Source: JBBIWA01 sp037439425
Lineage (GTDB): Bacteria > Acidobacteriota > Blastocatellia > RBC074
Assembly: GCA_037439425.1 (NCBI GenBank)
Contig: JBBIWA010000101.1
Span: 1-17,684 of the forward strand
Reading direction: 5' to 3'
DNA length: 17,684 nucleotides
Numbering within the stretch: the stretch's first letter is position 1; each line of letters begins with the position of its first letter. Below are positions 13,244-17,684 of this stretch, one piece after another. A program made the position numbers and the translations under genes. The notes under the pieces are model-generated. The model was not told where the DNA came from, did not search any database, and saw only the letters and a list, made by a program, of their open reading frames with translations.

Positions 13244-16200
13244 ATGAGAAGACTGAAGTCGAAAGTTGTCATTACAGTCAACGCACTCGCTCTGGCAGCG
13301 ACGGTTTTGCTGTCGTCTCTGGCGTGGGCACAGGTACGCCCGGTAGGCCAGATTGCCGGCGTGGTGCAGGACCCCCAAGGGGGAATCATCCCTGGTGGTG
13401 ATATCAAGCTCGAAGATGAAGCCACTGGCGCAACACAAACGGCTAAAGCAGGTGCGGATGGCGGCTTTGTGTTTCCGAATCTTCAGCCCGGGAGCTACCG
13501 GATTACGGTGAGCGCACAGGGCTTCCGCCAAGCAGTCTACACGAATGTGAAGGTGGACGCAGCTCGCACCACCAGCCTGACAGTGACGCTACAGGTGGGC
13601 GAGATTACAGAAGTGGCGGAAGTGGTCGGCGGGATCGAAGTGCTGGAGCGAAGTTCAGCTACGGTTGAAACGACCGTGCGAGGCGATGTCATCCGCAGCC
13701 TGCCGCTCAATAATCGTGATACGCTCGACTTCGTGCTGCTGATGCCGGGGGCACAACAGGGCGGCACTGCGCGTCAGAGCACCTTCCTGGGCCTGCCCAA
13801 AGGAGCGATCAACATCACGATGGATGGTATTAACATTCAGGACAATGTGCTCAAAAGCTCCTTCGGGGGTGGGATGTTCACTATCGTCCGGCCCCGGTTG
13901 GATGCAGTCGAGGAGGTCACGGTGACCACAGCTGCAGCGGGCGCGAATCTGACTGGTGATGGTGCCATTCAGATCCAGTTTGCCACGCGCCGTGGGACCA
14001 ACGATTACCGTGGCTTGCTCTTCTGGGATCATCGCAACGATGCGCTCAACGCTAACACCTGGATCAACAACGTGAATAGGCTGCCGCGACAGAGAAACCT
14101 GCTTAACGTCTTTGGCGGCAACCTCGGCGGTCCGATCTGGAAGAACAAGGCCTTCTTCTTCTTCAACTATGAAGAATTCCGCTTGCCCGAAGCGCGTCCG
14201 CGAGAGAGATTGGTTCTGACGCGCGAAGCGGCTTCCGGGATCTTCCGCTATCGGGGCACAGATGGAGTCGAGCGCACAGCCAATCTATTGCAGATTGCCG
14301 GGGCAGCAGGCTTCCCCAGCACCATTGACCCGACTATTGCCAACATGCTGCAACAAATTGACAGCGCACGGGGCCGTGGTGCAATCAGCACCTTTGATCT
14401 GTTCCGCGAGCGCTTCCGCTGGGATGCTCCTTCCATGCAGGTGAGGCGTTTCCCGGTGCTACGGCTGGATTATCACCTCACGGACAATCTGCGCTGGCAT
14501 GGCATCTGGCACTACAACTACTTCGCGTCCTCACCTGACACGTTGAATGTCCAGGACCCGGTATTTCCTGGGATTGGCAAAGGCGCTGGGCAGTTCTCGA
14601 ATCGCTACTCGGTGACGACCGCTTTGAACTGGACGATCACTCCGAGCATGATCAATGAATTCCGCTTCGGCATTCAGGGCGCTCCGGTCTCTTTCTTCCC
14701 TGAGCACGAAGCCAGAGAGCTGTTCCCAGCCAACCTCCGCATCCAATGGCCACTCGGTTTGTCAAGTCTGCACGCTGGGCGGTCGCTTCCCTCGGGGCGC
14801 AACACACCGGTTTACACCTTTCAGGATAATGTGAGCCTGGTGCACGGCAAGCATACCTGGTCCTTTGGTGGCGGCTTCAGCATTGTGGATGAGGTGGATG
14901 GTTCGTTTGGCTTTGCGGGGATCCCGAACGTAAACTTCGGGGTGATTGCCGGTGATCCAGTAGCCACGCCGCTCAGTGCCACCAATCTGCCAGCCATCAG
15001 CACTACAGACCTGAGCAATGCGCGGGCACTCTATGCGATGCTGGTGGGACGGATCTCGTCTATTTCTGGCGACCGCAATGTGGATGAGCGACTAAAGCAG
15101 TATGCGGACTTGATTCCGCTCTTTCAGCGCAACCGTCACCCACAGTTCAATCTCTATTTCAATGAATCCTGGCGCCCGTTGCCGAGTCTGACATTGAATT
15201 ATGGGCTAGGCTGGCACTTCTATGGAGCCTCGTTCAATAAAAACGGCATCTATACGGCCCCAACCTTCAGGGACCTCTGGGGCGTGTCAGGTATCGGCAA
15301 CCTATTTAAGCCTGGTCGGGTGAGCGGAGTGCCTGACCCACAAATCTCCTTGCGTCCGGAGGATGTTTACGAGCGTGATTTTGTCAACCCAGCACCGAGC
15401 TTTGGGCTGGCCTGGAATCCCAAGGTCTCAACTCCAGTCTTGAAGTTCTTGCTGGGTGGTGAGGGCGGATCGGTCTTCCGGGGCGGATATTCAATCTCCT
15501 ATACCCGTGAAGGGACAGCACACTTCCGGAGCTTCGCGGGTGGCAGCCCTGGGCTGAGACAATCCATTACGCTCACCGGTGGAACTGACTTCCCAGCCGG
15601 CAGCTTGCTGCTGCGGGATCGGTTGCCGGCCTTCCGGCAGTTCCCCGCCAGCTTCAGCTTCCCAGCCCCTCAATCCCTGTTTACCTTCGCTGGAGTCAGT
15701 TTCACGACCTACGACCCCGAGATCCGGACGCCCTACGTACAATCGTGGTCCTTCGGCTGGCAACGTGAGCTGAGCAAGGACATGGTGATTGAAGGCCGCT
15801 ACGTGGGCAACCGCGGGACAAAGTTATGGCGCTCGTTCAATATCAACGAGGTGAATATCTTTGAGAATGGCTTCCTCGAAGAGTTCAAGAACGCGCAGCG
15901 CAACCTGGCCATCAACCGGGCGGCAGGGGTCAACAGCTTTGCCAATCTGGGGCGACCAGGACAGGTGGCATTGCCGATCTTCGAGGCGGCTTTTGGGGCG
16001 CGCGGCACGCAACCAGCTCTTGCGGCAGCCTCAGGCTTCGCCAATGGCACTTTCATCACCTGGCTCGATCAAGGGCAGGCTGGCGCGCTGGCCAACAGCC
16101 TGGCTTCCACGGCAGCATTTTTGTGCCGGATGACGGGCAATCTTCTGGCAGCTTGTGCCAATAGAGGTTTCAGTGTGCCCGGGCCATTTGCGCCCAATTT

Positions 16201-17074
16201 CTTCCAGGTCAATCCTGATGGGGCTGGCAATCTGGTGGCTTATTTGACCAACGGCTCCTTCTCCAGCTACCACGGCTTGCAGCTAGAGCTGCGGCGACGC
16301 CTGGCCAAGGGGCTGATGCTGAATGCACATTACACCTTCAGCAAATCGCTCACCGATCTATTTGCTGACTCGGCGGTTTCCTTCTCCAGCTTCCACACAT
16401 TGCGCAATCCGGGGCTGAACAAAGGGCCCTCACCCTGGGATATCCGACACGCGTTTGTCACTCACTGGGTCTACGAGCTGCCCTTTGGACCCGGGCGCAG
16501 GTGGAGCACAAGCAGCCCGCTGGTGAATAAGCTGATCGAGGGTTGGAACGTGCTTGGTGTGGTACGCATCCAGTCAGGCCGCGTCTTCCGTCTCACTAGT
16601 GGGCGCGCCACAGTCAACACCTCTGATTCCGGTGTGATTCTCAGAGGGCTGACTGTCAAGCAGTTGCAGGAGAAGGTCCAGGTCCGGAAGGAGCCTGGAG
16701 CCAGAGATATCTTTTTCGTCTCACCAGACCTGATCGGACCGGATGGGCGCTCGAATCGGGCCTTCCTGGACGTACCGACAACCCCGGGTGAGTTCGGCTC
16801 ATTTGTTCACCTTTATGGCCCGCGCTTTGTCAAACCCGATCTGACTTTGAGCAAGAGAACGCGGGTGAGTGAACGCATCAGCGTTGACTTCTGGGCTGAA
16901 TTCTTTAACGCCTTCAACTACCAGAATTTTCTCATTGGCGGTCCCAATGCAGCAGGCATCACTCGCAGCATTGATGGAACTGACTGGGGACGCACAACAG
17001 AATTCTTCAACGATCTGGGCAACCAGGATCCAGGGCCGCGTATGATTCAGTTCCGCATCCGTATCAACTTCTAG
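13244..17074 (+). CDS. Oar-like TonB-dependent outer membrane receptor with N-terminal carboxypeptidase-regulatory-like domain
   Basis: This 1276-residue outer membrane protein belongs to a family greatly expanded in Acidobacteriota. A Sec signal peptide spans 1-29 (hydrophobic core 8-27, likely cleavage after AWA). A CarboxypepD_reg/beta-sandwich domain follows (about 35-118, GQIAGVVQDPQGGIIPGG). The plug (about 140-250) contains LPLNNRDTLDFVLLMPG and ITMDGINIQDN. The rest is a large beta barrel with many alternating aromatic strands. The protein ends in phenylalanine (RIRINF), the usual barrel-assembly signal. Ligands for the family are mostly unknown; uptake of oligosaccharides or peptides is the common guess. 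There is no clear N-terminal TonB box. The ATG at 13244 follows AAAGGAGG at nine bases. A long intergenic region precedes it and an intrinsic terminator follows, so it is probably monocistronic. Confidence 0.92.
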   Translation: MRRLKSKVVITVNALALAATVLLSSLAWAQVRPVGQIAGVVQDPQGGIIPGGDIKLEDEATGATQTAKAGADGGFVFPNLQPGSYRITVSAQGFRQAVYTNVKVDAARTTSLTVTLQVGEITEVAEVVGGIEVLERSSATVETTVRGDVIRSLPLNNRDTLDFVLLMPGAQQGGTARQSTFLGLPKGAINITMDGINIQDNVLKSSFGGGMFTIVRPRLDAVEEVTVTTAAAGANLTGDGAIQIQFATRRGTNDYRGLLFWDHRNDALNANTWINNVNRLPRQRNLLNVFGGNLGGPIWKNKAFFFFNYEEFRLPEARPRERLVLTREAASGIFRYRGTDGVERTANLLQIAGAAGFPSTIDPTIANMLQQIDSARGRGAISTFDLFRERFRWDAPSMQVRRFPVLRLDYHLTDNLRWHGIWHYNYFASSPDTLNVQDPVFPGIGKGAGQFSNRYSVTTALNWTITPSMINEFRFGIQGAPVSFFPEHEARELFPANLRIQWPLGLSSLHAGRSLPSGRNTPVYTFQDNVSLVHGKHTWSFGGGFSIVDEVDGSFGFAGIPNVNFGVIAGDPVATPLSATNLPAISTTDLSNARALYAMLVGRISSISGDRNVDERLKQYADLIPLFQRNRHPQFNLYFNESWRPLPSLTLNYGLGWHFYGASFNKNGIYTAPTFRDLWGVSGIGNLFKPGRVSGVPDPQISLRPEDVYERDFVNPAPSFGLAWNPKVSTPVLKFLLGGEGGSVFRGGYSISYTREGTAHFRSFAGGSPGLRQSITLTGGTDFPAGSLLLRDRLPAFRQFPASFSFPAPQSLFTFAGVSFTTYDPEIRTPYVQSWSFGWQRELSKDMVIEGRYVGNRGTKLWRSFNINEVNIFENGFLEEFKNAQRNLAINRAAGVNSFANLGRPGQVALPIFEAAFGARGTQPALAAASGFANGTFITWLDQGQAGALANSLASTAAFLCRMTGNLLAACANRGFSVPGPFAPNFFQVNPDGAGNLVAYLTNGSFSSYHGLQLELRRRLAKGLMLNAHYTFSKSLTDLFADSAVSFSSFHTLRNPGLNKGPSPWDIRHAFVTHWVYELPFGPGRRWSTSSPLVNKLIEGWNVLGVVRIQSGRVFRLTSGRATVNTSDSGVILRGLTVKQLQEKVQVRKEPGARDIFFVSPDLIGPDGRSNRAFLDVPTTPGEFGSFVHLYGPRFVKPDLTLSKRTRVSERISVDFWAEFFNAFNYQNFLIGGPNAAGITRSIDGTDWGRTTEFFNDLGNQDPGPRMIQFRIRINF

Positions 17075-17104
17075 TTGCTCAGGTGGTTCACTAATTGATT
17101 CCCC

Positions 17105-17143
17105 GGGAGAGGCTGATGACCAACATGCCTCTCCCTTATTGTT
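17105..17143 (+). terminator. Rho-independent terminator after the Oar-like receptor gene
   Basis: GGGAGAGGC (17105-17113) pairs perfectly with GCCTCTCCC (17127-17135) around a 13-nt loop, followed by TTATTGTT. It lies 30 bp after the receptor stop. The T-rich side is only on the plus strand, so it serves the receptor gene and not the minus-strand gene beyond it. Confidence 0.8.
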
Positions 17144-17165
17144 AGCAAGATCAGACTGCTTACCT

Positions 17166-17428
17166 TCAAGGGATCAGCAGCACCTTGCCTGTCGTCTGTC
17201 TGGCTTCAAGCTGGCGGTGCGCTTCAGATGCGTCTTTCAAGGGAAAAGTCTGCTCCATTCTCAGCTTCAACTCCCCTGACTGGATCCAGTTCAAGAGCTC
17301 GCCTGCGCGCCAGAGCAATTCTTCGCGCGCGGCAGCATAGTGCGCCAGGCTGGGTCGGGTGAGAAAGAGCGAACCTTTCTGCGCTAACAAGGCTGGACCA
17401 AAGGGCGGCACTGGCCCGCTCGATTGCT
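17166..17428 (-). pseudogene. Quinone oxidoreductase/zinc-type alcohol dehydrogenase-like protein, C-terminal remnant
   Basis: Minus-strand codons from about 17428 down to the stop at 17166-17168 encode the last ~87 residues of an MDR-superfamily quinone oxidoreductase (NADPH-dependent, normally about 320 residues). QSSGPVPPFGP, GSLFLTRPSLAHY, REELLWRAGELLNWI, FPLKDASEAHRQLE and TTGKVLLIP at the end all fit this family. The GroES-like N-terminal half and the Rossmann NADPH site are missing. Just before EQSSGPV the homology stops at the edge of a 37-bp repeat. The reading frame stays open through the repeats to a TTG at 17603 (total 145 codons), but that upstream part is not oxidoreductase-like and has no good start, so the remnant is probably not a working enzyme. 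A rearrangement or a misassembly at the repeat would both explain it. Confidence 0.75.
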
Positions 17429-17540
17429 CGTACAGCGTGTCCTTTCGGCAATTGTCCGTTGACAGCACCTGAGCCGCTTCCGCTGCCGCTTGAGCTGCTT
17501 GAGCGTACAGCGTGTCCTTTCGGCAATCGTCCGTTGACAG
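17429..17540. repeat. Two 37-bp direct repeats separated by 38 bp
   Basis: Copies at 17429-17465 and 17504-17540 both begin CGTACAGCGTGTCC and end GTCCGTTGACAG, and differ at one base (T at 17453, C at 17528). The 75-bp period keeps the minus-strand frame open, reading LSTDNCRKDTLY and LSTDDCRKDTLY, with the spacer coding an Ala/Gln-rich stretch. The spacer itself is low-complexity (gccgct/gctgct-like). The left edge of the first copy is exactly where homology to the quinone oxidoreductase ends. This looks like a dispersed intergenic repeat family rather than part of a normal protein. Confidence 0.85.
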
Positions 17541-17684
17541 GCTCGCGCAGCTCATGGTCGAGCTTCTTAACCTCCTGCTGCCGCCGCTACCTTGATTCGC
17601 CAAGCGTTCGTGATTTGTGACCGCCCTTTCCTCTATCGTTTCCAGCGATGCCAGATCTTACTTTTGTTTGGAGGTAGCGGCGTC
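17541..17684. other. Right-edge sequence beyond the repeats, unidentified
   Basis: No recognisable gene is present on either strand, and in particular no upstream part of the quinone oxidoreductase. An 11-bp perfect inverted repeat, CGCCGCTACCT (17582-17592) and AGGTAGCGGCG (17672-17682), frames 79 bp. The second arm lies 2 bp from the window end, so a larger structure may continue outside. Confidence 0.5.

Noticed and set aside
17429..17540. Minimal CRISPR array
   Set aside because: Only two repeats and one low-complexity spacer, no cas genes in the window, no array-like leader, and the repeat does not resemble known CRISPR repeats I recall.

Overview
The window looks like a chromosomal segment of an Acidobacteriota-type bacterium, perhaps of the Blastocatellia. 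This is inference. The support is a very large CarboxypepD_reg/TonB-dependent Oar-like receptor, a DUF4058 tail, an Rpn/DUF4351 protein, moderately high GC, and several intergenic repeat elements. No rRNA, tRNA, integrase or transposase gene was found.

Layout. (1) 1-129 is the C-terminal end of a DUF4058-like gene, followed by about 540 bp of non-coding DNA. That stretch holds a hairpin-forming heptamer repeat (312-380), a perfect 11-bp-arm palindrome (451-477) and a possible promoter (512-540). (2) 674-5648 is a complete 2-oxoacid dehydrogenase operon: lpdA (E3), E1 alpha, E1 beta and E2. Some motifs point to the branched-chain/acetoin-type family as much as to true pyruvate dehydrogenase. 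(3) 5717-10067 runs in the same direction: an Rpn-family PD-(D/E)XK protein, lipB, a DAACS-type acidic amino acid/dicarboxylate symporter, lipA, and a small ferredoxin 2 bp after lipA. LipB and LipA make the lipoyl cofactor that the E2 lipoyl domain needs, so segments 2 and 3 form a functional 'lipoate plus its client enzyme' neighbourhood. (4) 10047-10478 (minus strand) is an unrecognised small protein whose 3' end overlaps the ferredoxin gene. (5) 10794-12835 is a cardiolipin-synthase-like PLD protein translationally coupled to an endonuclease/exonuclease/phosphatase-family protein, similar to the clsB-ybhP pairing of enterobacteria. (6) 13244-17074 is a 1276-residue Oar-like TonB-dependent receptor with a strong Shine-Dalgarno and a good intrinsic terminator. 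(7) 17166-17684 carries, on the minus strand, only the last ~87 codons of a quinone oxidoreductase-like gene. They are joined abruptly to two 37-bp direct repeats 38 bp apart.

The metabolic genes are ordinary and intact. The signals most worth a second look are the repeat-truncated oxidoreductase at the right edge, the heptamer-based inverted repeats in two intergenic regions, the palindrome upstream of lpdA, the H-x-E substitution in the first PLD motif, and the lipA-ferredoxin pairing. I did not find convincing evidence for a wholly new multi-gene system.
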